12,102 bases of DNA from Darwinibacter acetoxidans_A (lineage in GTDB: Bacteria > Bacillota > Limnochordia > Darwinibacteriales > Darwinibacteriaceae), in NCBI GenBank assembly GCA_041936745.1, contig JBHGWS010000138.1, forward strand, positions 1 through 12,102, read 5' to 3'. Position 1 is the stretch's first letter; each line of letters opens with the position of its first letter. The position numbers and the translations under genes are program-made. Shown here piece after piece: positions 6,734-12,102 of the stretch. The notes under the pieces are model-generated. The model searched no databases. It was not told the origin of the DNA and saw nothing but the letters and a program-made list of their open reading frames with translations.

Positions 6734-7237
6734 GTGGCTTGGCGGCAGTGGCTTAAAACACTTTTGGCTTTAGTGATACTCAGCGGGCTGGCAGAATTGA
6801 TCTTACCCGGCGGCGGTGTTAATAAGTTTGCTAAATTGGTACTTGGTTTAGTAATCATGCTGGCTGTTTTGCAGCCCCTGCAAATTCTGTTCGGGCCCGG
6901 CTGGGAGATACCTGCCTTGGAACTGCCAAGTGGGCTGGAGAGAAAAGCGGAAGATTGGGCGAACTTGGCCGCAGCGGTACAGACGGCCGGTGCCCGGCCC
7001 TTTTTGGCAAAAGGCGATCCCGCCCTGGCCGGGCAGCTTGAGGTTTTGCTTTTAACTCTGGAGCAGGTTGACGAGGCACGGGTATCCATTAAGTTTTCAA
7101 CCGACGGCATTGAAGGAGTTTTGGTGGAGCTTTCCACCCCCAATCCCACTGTTTGGGCCAAGGCTAAAAAAATTACAGCGGGCTGTCTTAACATTGCGGA
7201 GAATAAAATTACGGTGGCGGAATTAGGGGCAGAGTAG
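6734..7237 (+). CDS. spoIIIAF: Stage III sporulation protein AF
   Basis: 167 residues, shorter than the B. subtilis protein (about 206). Two N-terminal membrane segments (about 7-24 and 34-52) flank an ELILPGGGVNKFAKLVLGL block typical of the family. The C-terminal part (about 100-165) is a soluble ring-building-like domain facing the intermembrane space. The start is GTG with a GAGGTGAGG ribosome binding region that overlaps the spoIIIAE stop, so coupling is likely. The linker between membrane and ring domains appears to be where the shortening falls. Confidence 0.9.
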   Translation: MAWRQWLKTLLALVILSGLAELILPGGGVNKFAKLVLGLVIMLAVLQPLQILFGPGWEIPALELPSGLERKAEDWANLAAAVQTAGARPFLAKGDPALAGQLEVLLLTLEQVDEARVSIKFSTDGIEGVLVELSTPNPTVWAKAKKITAGCLNIAENKITVAELGAE

Positions 7238-7246
7238 GAGGCGGCC

Positions 7247-7777
7247 ATGGGTGGTTTTTTAAGCAGGTTAAGCGAACAGCAAAAAAAGATGCTCGGTTGG
7301 CTTGCCCTGGCCGCAGTTATAGGTGTGGGGGCTTTAATTTTGCAGCCCGCCCCCAAAGATCCGGCTCCTCTGCCGGAAATCCCGCCTCAGGCCTTAGGGG
7401 CGGATTGGCAGGGAAAATGGGAAAGTGAGTTAAGGGCGATCTTGGATGCTTTGTTGGGGGAGAGGTGCAGCGAAGTTTTTCTCACTTTGGAACAGGGGGC
7501 AAGCTTGGATATTGCTTACAGTGTGACGGAAGAAGAGCGCAGTTCGGCTGCGCAGGATTTCGAAAGCCGCCGGACGTCAACTCCCATAATTTTGCGCGAT
7601 GATGGGATGCGCAAAGAAACGCCTTTGATCTTAAAAAAGCGGCAGCCAACCGTCCGGGGGGTGTTGGTGGTTTTAAGGCGCAGCCCTGATCCGGGCCTGC
7701 GCCTGCGGGTTGCCCAAGCGGTACAAACCGCCCTGCAGGCACCCATGTATCGCATAGAGGTTTTATTCAAAGAATAG
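7247..7777 (+). CDS. spoIIIAG: Stage III sporulation protein AG
   Basis: 176 residues against about 229 in B. subtilis. One N-terminal membrane anchor (about 15-33) is followed by a proline-rich linker (34-47) and a soluble domain with the LVVLRRSPDPGLRLRVAQAV ring-building core. AG forms the large ring of the SpoIIIA-SpoIIQ channel in the intermembrane space. The ATG is preceded by GTAGGAGGC at good spacing, and the gene starts nine bases after the spoIIIAF stop. The shorter length suggests that the long insertion found in the Bacillus protein is reduced here; that is inferred from length only. Confidence 0.9.
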   Translation: MGGFLSRLSEQQKKMLGWLALAAVIGVGALILQPAPKDPAPLPEIPPQALGADWQGKWESELRAILDALLGERCSEVFLTLEQGASLDIAYSVTEEERSSAAQDFESRRTSTPIILRDDGMRKETPLILKKRQPTVRGVLVVLRRSPDPGLRLRVAQAVQTALQAPMYRIEVLFKE

Positions 7778-7789
7778 GAGGGATTGGCA

Positions 7790-8332
7790 GTGGCTCGCTT
7801 TTATGTGCTGCGCGGACGCCGTGCGCTTTGGAATTTATTAATTGTGGCGGTAGTGATCTTGGCTTTGGTTTATGTTTTTAAAAGTGATGACGACGATTTA
7901 AGGGATAACGATCTGGTGGAAGATGTTGAACAGTCAGCCGAATTGGTAAAAGTTGCCCCTGTGACGGTGAGGGCTGTTCCCACCAAATTTGCCGAGTATA
8001 AACTGGAAAGGGAGCGCATGCGCAGCCGCCAGTTGGAGCTTTTACAAAATGTTGCCTATGACAGCCATTCTAACCAGGCGCGCAGGGAAGAAGTGCAAAA
8101 AGAACTGCAGGGGTTGATAGACAAGATCAGCAGAGAAACGGAGATTGAAAACTTGTTAAAGGCGAAAGGCTACCTGGACGGCTTGGTGATCTTGGATAAG
8201 GACAACCTCACGGTGGTCGTACCCGTCATCTTGACCAGGGAAGAAGCTGCCCGTATCGGTGAATTGGTGCACCGGATGACTGGGGTTAGGCTGGAGCGAA
8301 TCACAATTGTGGATGAGGCTGTCGCAGCCTAG
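7790..8332 (+). CDS. spoIIIAH: Stage III sporulation protein AH, SpoIIQ partner
   Basis: 180 residues from GTG at 7790 (B. subtilis 218). AGGAGG at 7776-7781 is eight bases from this GTG but only two from the in-frame TTG at 7784, which decides the start. The N-terminus is basic, with one membrane anchor (about 12-30), then a DDDD-containing acidic linker, a long helical region (about 60-120) and a YscJ/FliF-like ring-building domain (about 125-178, containing LDGLVILDKDNLTVVVP). In B. subtilis this domain binds forespore SpoIIQ across the intermembrane space. It is the last gene of the operon and is followed by a strong terminator 11 bases after the stop. Confidence 0.92.
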   Translation: MARFYVLRGRRALWNLLIVAVVILALVYVFKSDDDDLRDNDLVEDVEQSAELVKVAPVTVRAVPTKFAEYKLERERMRSRQLELLQNVAYDSHSNQARREEVQKELQGLIDKISRETEIENLLKAKGYLDGLVILDKDNLTVVVPVILTREEAARIGELVHRMTGVRLERITIVDEAVAA

Positions 8333-8343
8333 GCACAAGCACT

Positions 8344-8365
8344 GCCCCGCAAGGGGCTTTTTTTT
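8344..8365 (+). terminator. Strong rho-independent terminator after spoIIIAH
   Basis: GCCCC (8344-8348), a GCAA tetraloop (8349-8352), GGGGC (8353-8357) and then eight T residues (8358-8365). It ends the sporulation operon and insulates accB from it. Confidence 0.92.
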
Positions 8366-8424
8366 AGAGGAGAAAGGTGCATTTTGTAGAACTTACTTGT
8401 GAATTTTGGGAAAAGAGGTGGACT

Positions 8425-8859
8425 ATGGATTTCAAAGAGATCAAGGAACTGATCGCCCAAGTTAATTCCACTGAGATCGCGGAATTAGAAATTAAAGCTG
8501 GGGACTTTAAAATCCGGATCCGGAAGAAAGAACCGTCATTAAAAAGCGCGCAAGATGCACCGCTGCAGCCAGTTGAAGTGAAAGCGGCCCGGCCCGCAGT
8601 GGAAAAAGAGAATAACCTGCTGGAAGTCTGCGCCCCTATGGTCGGCACATTTTACCGGGCGCCGGCACCGGATGAGCCGCCTTATGTCGAAGTTGAAGAT
8701 CAAGTCCGGGAAGGACAAGTGTTATTCATTATTGAGGCTATGAAAATGATGAATGAAATTGAGTGTGAACTACAGGGAGTTATCAAAAAGTTCCTCGTTG
8801 AAAACGGGGCACCGGTGGAGTACGGCCAACCGCTTTTGCTCATTGAGCCGTTAGGTTAG
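8425..8859 (+). CDS. accB: Biotin carboxyl carrier protein of acetyl-CoA carboxylase
   Basis: 144 residues from ATG 8425. The N-terminal MDFKEIKELIAQVN segment is the usual start of bacterial AccB. A short charged/Ala-Pro linker (about 37-62) leads to the biotinyl domain (about 70-144) with the AMKMMNEIE site; K107 is the biotin-bearing lysine. It carries carboxybiotin between AccC and the carboxyltransferase in the first committed step of fatty acid synthesis. AGAGGTGG precedes the chosen ATG. An in-frame GTG at 8377 has GAGGAGA three to four bases upstream and would add 16 residues, but these have no counterpart in typical AccB. The gene lies 11 bases before accC, so the pair is an operon. 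I see no clear sigma-A promoter in 8366-8424, and no FapR-like operator. Confidence 0.95.
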   Translation: MDFKEIKELIAQVNSTEIAELEIKAGDFKIRIRKKEPSLKSAQDAPLQPVEVKAARPAVEKENNLLEVCAPMVGTFYRAPAPDEPPYVEVEDQVREGQVLFIIEAMKMMNEIECELQGVIKKFLVENGAPVEYGQPLLLIEPLG

Positions 8860-8870
8860 GAGGGACCCTT

Positions 8871-10232
8871 TTGCGGAGAATTTTAATTGCCAACAGAGGG
8901 GAAATCGCCCTGCGCATTATTCGCGCCTGCCGGGAAATGGGTATTGAGACAATAGCCGTTTTTTCCGAGGCGGATCGGGATTCGCTGCCTGTGCAGGCCG
9001 CGGATTTTGCCGTGTGCGTTGGCCCGGCCCCTTCTCAAAACAGCTATTTAAACATCCAAAATATTATGGCTGCGGCGATTTTGTACGATGCTGCGGCCAT
9101 TCACCCCGGTTACGGCTATTTGAGCGAGCAGGCTTTGTTTGCCGAAATGTGCGAGGCTCATAATTTAATTTTTGTGGGCCCCTCGGCGCGGCACATCGAA
9201 TTGATGGGTAATAAAGCGGAGGCCAGGCGCACCATGCAGGAGGCAGGCGTACCGGTCGTGCCCGGCAGCGATGGCCCTATTTCAGATTCGGCGGCTCTTT
9301 TAAAGGCGGCGGCGGAAATAGGCTACCCCGTAATGGTGAAAGCCAGCGCGGGAGGCGGCGGCAAGGGGCTGAGGATTGCCTTTAATGAAAAAGAGTTAAC
9401 TAATGCCTACAGTACTGCCCGGGCGGAAGCGCAGGCTGCCTTTAACGATGATTCCGTTTATTTGGAAAAGTTTATTGAAAACCCCCGGCATATTGAAGTA
9501 CAGGTTTTGGGGGATAATTTTGGCCGGATAGTGCACTTTGGCGAAAGGGAATGTTCCCTGCAGCGCCGGCATCAAAAACTGATTGAGGAATGCCCGTCTC
9601 CCGCAATAAACGATGATCTGCGGCAGAGAATCTGCCGGGCGGCCGTTTTAGGCGCCAGGGCCGTCGATTACCGCAGCGCGGGAACGATAGAATTTCTGTT
9701 GGATGGTGCCGGTAATTTTTACTTTTTAGAGATGAATACCAGGATTCAAGTGGAACACACAATTACCGAAATGGTTTATGGCGTGGATTTAGTTAAAGAA
9801 CAGATCCGGCTGGCGCAGGGCGAGCCTTTAGGGTATGAGCAGGCAGATATTACCGCTTCAGGCCACGCCATCGAGTGCCGCCTTAACGCGGAAGCGGTGC
9901 GGCTCGGTTTCCGGCCCTCGCCGGGGAAAATTGAAAAACTGTACGTCCCGGGTGGGCCGGGGATCCGCTGGGACAGCCACGTTTACACAGGTTATGTTAT
10001 ACCGCCGTTTTACGATTCCATGTTTGCCAAGCTGGCTGCTTGGGGCAAAGACCGCCCGGAGGCCATCAGCCGCCTGAAGAGGGCTTTGGCCGAATTGGTG
10101 ATCGAGGGGATTGAAACTTCCCTGCCCTTCCACAGGGCCGTGGTCCGCAGTGAGGAATTTTTGGCCGGCGATTTTTCCACAAACTCCGTTCAGGAGTGGC
10201 TGGCAAGATCAAAATTGTCGTTGGAGGAATAG
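8871..10232 (+). CDS. accC: Biotin carboxylase subunit of acetyl-CoA carboxylase
   Basis: 453 residues, close to the usual 445-455. It starts at TTG with AGGAGGG overlapping the accB stop; MRRILIANRGEIALRIIRAC is the canonical N-terminus. ATP-grasp features are present: glycine loop GGGGKG (161-166), K236 in RRHQK, and E287 and R291 in LEMNTRIQVEH. The enzyme uses ATP and bicarbonate to carboxylate biotin on AccB. One deviation: the block after QVEH reads TITE, where most homologues have PVTE (T297 in place of proline). The catalytic residues themselves are intact. The last 18 bases carry the -35 element of the next promoter, with the -10 just after the stop. The carboxyltransferase genes accA/accD are not in this window. 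Confidence 0.96.
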   Translation: MRRILIANRGEIALRIIRACREMGIETIAVFSEADRDSLPVQAADFAVCVGPAPSQNSYLNIQNIMAAAILYDAAAIHPGYGYLSEQALFAEMCEAHNLIFVGPSARHIELMGNKAEARRTMQEAGVPVVPGSDGPISDSAALLKAAAEIGYPVMVKASAGGGGKGLRIAFNEKELTNAYSTARAEAQAAFNDDSVYLEKFIENPRHIEVQVLGDNFGRIVHFGERECSLQRRHQKLIEECPSPAINDDLRQRICRAAVLGARAVDYRSAGTIEFLLDGAGNFYFLEMNTRIQVEHTITEMVYGVDLVKEQIRLAQGEPLGYEQADITASGHAIECRLNAEAVRLGFRPSPGKIEKLYVPGGPGIRWDSHVYTGYVIPPFYDSMFAKLAAWGKDRPEAISRLKRALAELVIEGIETSLPFHRAVVRSEEFLAGDFSTNSVQEWLARSKLSLEE

Positions 10233-10243
10233 TCTGGTATAAT
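10215..10243 (+). promoter_or_regulatory. Sigma-A promoter with extended -10 upstream of the asp23-like gene
   Basis: The -35 is TTGTCG (10215-10220), the spacer is 17 bases and the -10 is a perfect TATAAT (10238-10243), preceded by TGG to give an extended -10. The predicted start point (about 10250) lies just before AGGAGG (10253-10258), leaving a very short leader. The element overlaps the 3' end of accC, so the downstream genes can be expressed independently of the acc genes. Confidence 0.75.
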
Positions 10244-10266
10244 GTTTGCAACAGGAGGTGTTGGAA

Positions 10267-10671
10267 ATGGCAGAAAATGATAGGCGTTCTAAATTGGGCG
10301 AGTTGAAGATAGCCAACGAAGTAGTTGGTATTATTGCGGGGCTGGCCGCTACCGAGATTGCGGGGGTAGCGGGAATGAGCGGCGGGATCGCCGGGGGCAT
10401 TGCAGAAATGCTGGGCCACCGCAATTTGTCTAAGGGTGTCAAAGTAGAAGTAGGCGAACACGAGTGCATTGTAGATCTGTTTGTCATCATTGAATACGGT
10501 TACAGTATTCCTGAGGTTGCAAGTCAGATTCAAGATAATGTGAAAAAGACTATTGAAGTCATGACCGGTTTGGACGTGGTGGAAGTGAACTTAAATGTCT
10601 TGGGCGTTCATTTCCCGCCGGAGAAAAAGACCGAGGAAACACTGCCGCCGCCAACTCCCAGGGTGAAGTAG
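10267..10671 (+). CDS. Asp23/Gls24 family envelope stress protein (YqhY-like)
   Basis: 134 residues from the ATG at 10267, eight bases after AGGAGG; B. subtilis YqhY is of similar length and also lies directly after accC. The Asp23 domain occupies about 10-115, with the family signatures GVAGMSGG near 35-42 and a strand-helix-strand core containing IIEYGYSIPEVASQIQ. The C-terminal tail is charged and proline-rich. There is no membrane segment. In B. subtilis, yqhY has been linked to control of acetyl-CoA carboxylase activity, and Asp23 in Staphylococcus is held at the membrane by AmaP. Both relations are reproduced by the neighbours here, since amaP follows one base after the stop. The role in this organism is inferred from family and context. 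Confidence 0.9.
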   Translation: MAENDRRSKLGELKIANEVVGIIAGLAATEIAGVAGMSGGIAGGIAEMLGHRNLSKGVKVEVGEHECIVDLFVIIEYGYSIPEVASQIQDNVKKTIEVMTGLDVVEVNLNVLGVHFPPEKKTEETLPPPTPRVK

Positions 10672-10672
10672 G

Positions 10673-11191
10673 ATGAAGGGGCTTGATCGTTTTTTTCTGG
10701 TGTTTGCGGCTGCGGCGTTAATTATTGTGGCGGGGCTGATTGCTGCCACAATCGCGGGGAGTTTGTTTTTTGTAGATTGGCTGCTTTCTCCCGACCTGAT
10801 GCTGGATGGGGGGATGGTCGTTTTGATAATCGGCCTTTTGGCAGCCTATTTAATTCTTTTAGCGGCCAGGTTTGAAAGACAAAAATTTGTCGTCCACCGG
10901 GGGGATTTAGGTGAAGTCCGCCTCAGCGTCAGCTGTATCCAGGATTTGTTGGAAGAGGTGGCCGAAAGGCTGCCGGGCATTAGGCGAGTGGCGGCAGCGG
11001 TTACCGACGTGGAGGAATTTAAGGTGCGGTTGGATATAGAGGTTTTCCCTGCAGAAAGCATCCCTCAATTGTCGGAGGAACTGCAAAAAACGACGAGGGA
11101 TTACTTGGAGGAAACAGTGGGAGTGCCTGTACAGATGGTAGAGGTTGTTGTGCGCAAGATATCCGACGGCAGCGAAACCCGGCTTCTGTAA
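10673..11191 (+). CDS. amaP: AmaP, alkaline shock response membrane anchor protein
   Basis: 172 residues. Two N-terminal membrane segments (about 7-33 and 47-66) are followed by a cytoplasmic Asp23-like domain (about 75-165, starting GEVRLSVSCIQDLLEEV). This layout matches AmaP, which anchors Asp23 family proteins to the membrane. The ATG lies one base after the stop of the asp23-like gene, and GGGTGAAGTAGG supplies a weak ribosome binding region, so translation is probably coupled. The TAA stop sits inside the loop and arm of a perfect hairpin. Expected location is the cytoplasmic membrane with the C-terminal domain inside the cell. Confidence 0.88.
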   Translation: MKGLDRFFLVFAAAALIIVAGLIAATIAGSLFFVDWLLSPDLMLDGGMVVLIIGLLAAYLILLAARFERQKFVVHRGDLGEVRLSVSCIQDLLEEVAERLPGIRRVAAAVTDVEEFKVRLDIEVFPAESIPQLSEELQKTTRDYLEETVGVPVQMVEVVVRKISDGSETRLL

Positions 11192-11198
11192 GCCGGGT
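11177..11198 (+). promoter_or_regulatory. Perfect intercistronic hairpin between amaP and the DUF2273 gene
   Basis: ACCCGGCTT (11177-11185) and AAGCCGGGT (11190-11198) form a perfect 9-bp stem with a CTGT tetraloop. It contains the amaP stop codon (11189-11191) and ends two bases before the AGGAG of the next gene. The downstream sequence is A/G-rich with no T run, so it is not a standard terminator. It may protect the upstream mRNA from 3' decay or tune translation of the next gene. Confidence 0.6.
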
Positions 11199-11215
11199 AA
11201 AGGAGTGGTAGTTCT

Positions 11216-11425
11216 ATGAGCAACAAATTATGGGAGGCCGTCGGCCCCCATTTGGGAAAACTTTTTGGCACAATTATCGGCTTATTAGTCGGCTGGGTCA
11301 TTATCCGTTATGGTTTGTTGCGCGGTTTGTTTGTGGCCCTCTGCGTCTTGGCCGGGTTTATTATCGGCGGGCGGTATGATTCCCAAAGCGGGATAACCGA
11401 TGTTATCGACCGGTTTTTGAGGTGA
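11216..11425 (+). CDS. DUF2273 small membrane protein
   Basis: 69 residues with two membrane segments (about 16-32 and 35-52) separated by a tight RYGLLRG turn, then a GGRYDSQ motif and a short amphipathic tail. This matches the DUF2273 family, commonly found beside amaP and asp23 in Gram-positive bacteria; its biochemical role is unknown. AGGAG (11200-11204) precedes the ATG by 11 bases, slightly long. The TGA stop overlaps a possible GTG start of nusB. The three envelope-module genes are tightly linked to nusB and probably share one transcript. Confidence 0.85.
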   Translation: MSNKLWEAVGPHLGKLFGTIIGLLVGWVIIRYGLLRGLFVALCVLAGFIIGGRYDSQSGITDVIDRFLR

Positions 11426-11430
11426 AATTT

Positions 11431-11838
11431 TTGAGTAGGCGGTTGGCACGAGAGGTAGCATTTCAGACTCTTTTCCAAATCGATTTAGCAAAAAGCGATT
11501 TGGAAACTGCCCTTCAGCAGAGGCTGTCAGAGGTTTCTTTAAGGCAGCCGGATTTTGCATACGTACAAGAGGTGGTGCGCGGTGTTCTAAGCCAGCTTCA
11601 AGCCCTGGATTCACAGATTTCGTTTGTATCCAGGGATTGGCAGATTCACCGTTTGGGATTCATCGATCGGAATATTTTAAGGCTGGCGGTTTATGAAATT
11701 GTCTTTCGAGACGATATACCGGCGGGTGTGGCAATTAACGAGGCAGTGGAGCTGGCTAAAAAGTTTGGCGATCCCCAATCTGCCCGTTTTGTGAACGGCC
11801 TTTTAGGCACAGTGGTCAAAGACGGTGGCTTTGAATGA
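11431..11838 (+). CDS. nusB: Transcription antitermination factor NusB
   Basis: 135 residues from TTG 11431 (B. subtilis 131). The N-terminus MSRRLAREVAFQTLFQID, the central DRNILRLAVYEI, then INEAVELAKKFG and FVNGLLG are diagnostic of NusB. It binds boxA RNA together with NusE (ribosomal protein S10) and is needed for efficient rRNA transcription. GAGGTG (11419-11424) lies six bases before the TTG, which is why I prefer it. A GTG at 11422 would add three residues and overlap the DUF2273 stop, but it lacks a good upstream site. The gene ends in an ATGA overlap with the next gene. In B. subtilis folD follows nusB; here it does not. Confidence 0.94.
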   Translation: MSRRLAREVAFQTLFQIDLAKSDLETALQQRLSEVSLRQPDFAYVQEVVRGVLSQLQALDSQISFVSRDWQIHRLGFIDRNILRLAVYEIVFRDDIPAGVAINEAVELAKKFGDPQSARFVNGLLGTVVKDGGFE

Positions 11839-12102
11839 AATTTTTCCTCGGTGTCGACACCAGTAATTACACAACGTCTCTCTGCCTGCTGCGGCAGGAT
11901 GGGGTAATTGCCGCGGATCTGCGGCAGATGTTGACTGTGGCTTCTGGTGGGCGGGGGCTGCGGCAGTCGGAAGCTTTATTTCAGCATGTGCTGAACCTGC
12001 CCGAACTGGCGGGAAAGATGCGCCACTACCTGCGAGGCGGCGAGATTGCGGCCGTGGGGGTTGCCACAAAACCGCGGCCTTGGGCCGATTCTTATATGCC
12101 TG
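11835..12102 (+). CDS. Kae1/TsaD-like domain protein (O-sialoglycoprotein endopeptidase paralog), 3' partial
   Basis: The frame opens at ATG 11835, overlapping the nusB stop by ATGA, and stays open to the window end; 89 codons are visible. The N-terminus FLGVDTSNYTTSLCLL is the phosphate-1 strand-loop of the ASKHA fold as used by the Kae1/TsaD group. GLRQSEALFQHVLNLPEL and a VATKPRP segment match the clostridial paralog often listed as Kae1-like or putative O-sialoglycoprotein endopeptidase. It differs from true TsaD, which has a GIETSCDET start. The metal-binding HxxxH expected in TsaD would lie later in the protein, outside the window, so activity cannot be judged. No separate ribosome binding site better than GGTGG (11824-11828) is seen, so translation probably depends on nusB. 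Confidence 0.8.
   Translation, partial: MKFFLGVDTSNYTTSLCLLRQDGVIAADLRQMLTVASGGRGLRQSEALFQHVLNLPELAGKMRHYLRGGEIAAVGVATKPRPWADSYMP

Noticed and set aside
6709..7356. Long open frame on the minus strand (215 codons) opposite spoIIIAF
   Set aside because: It is low-complexity Ser/Pro/Ala-rich, has no ribosome binding site I can see, and lies fully opposite recognised spoIIIAE/AF/AG genes; it is a by-product of their codon use.
7784..7789. TTG at 7784 as the spoIIIAH start
   Set aside because: It is only two bases from the AGGAGG; the GTG at 7790 has the normal eight-base spacing.
8231..8259. TTGACC / 17 bases / TATCGG inside spoIIIAH as a promoter for accB
   Set aside because: The -10 matches only half of the consensus, and any transcript would have to pass the strong terminator at 8344-8365.
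10066..10533. Minus-strand open frame of 155 codons across the accC/asp23 junction
   Set aside because: It spans a real promoter and two recognised genes on the other strand and shows no family features.
1..12102. CRISPR arrays, tRNA genes, insertion sequences, phage genes or a defence/toxin module
   Set aside because: No direct repeat array, cloverleaf, transposase or toxin-antitoxin-like pair is visible; the region is a compact set of conserved housekeeping and sporulation genes on one strand.

Overview
The window reads as a conserved chromosomal segment of an endospore-forming, low-to-medium GC Gram-positive bacterium (Bacillota), most likely a clostridial lineage. Three things point there: a complete spoIIIA operon; the order EF-P, acidic zinc-ribbon protein, spoIIIA, accB-accC, Asp23/AmaP/DUF2273, nusB; and the presence of AmaP and DUF2273 genes, which Bacillus subtilis lacks at this locus. 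I would not name a genus. Every gene is on the + strand and genes are packed with short gaps or 4-base overlaps. I see no mobile element, tRNA, rRNA or CRISPR array, and no gene-free stretch longer than about 110 bases.

Layout. 1-942 is the 3' part of a YqeH-type circularly permuted ribosome-assembly GTPase. 1016-1207 is an unrecognised 63-residue protein followed by a terminator-like hairpin. 1314-2946 holds a Xaa-Pro peptidase (M24B) and elongation factor P, and 2967-3410 an acidic zinc-ribbon protein, closed by a strong terminator at 3424-3455. 3509-8332 is the eight-gene spoIIIAA-AH operon. It is preceded by a plausible sigma-E promoter and ends in a strong terminator at 8344-8365. 8425-10232 is accB-accC, encoding the biotin carrier and biotin carboxylase of acetyl-CoA carboxylase. 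A good sigma-A promoter lies inside the 3' end of accC and drives an Asp23 (YqhY-like) gene, amaP, a DUF2273 membrane protein, nusB and the start of a Kae1/TsaD-like gene that runs off the window.

How the genes fit together. The spoIIIA products form the mother-cell side of the SpoIIIA-SpoIIQ channel: AA is the ATPase, AB to AE are membrane parts, and AF, AG and AH are ring-forming proteins. The block is bounded by terminators, as expected for a sporulation-specific unit placed between housekeeping units. AccB/AccC feed malonyl-CoA synthesis. The neighbouring Asp23/YqhY protein belongs to a family linked to control of acetyl-CoA carboxylase in B. subtilis. The Asp23/AmaP/DUF2273 trio looks like a membrane-anchored envelope module.

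I found no convincing new multi-gene system. The points most worth a second look are Arg32 at the EF-P modification site, the sigma-E promoter that overrules an upstream spoIIIAA start, the Kae1-like paralog coupled to nusB, the perfect hairpin between amaP and DUF2273, the extra cysteine pair in the YqeH-like GTPase, and the orphan 63-residue protein.
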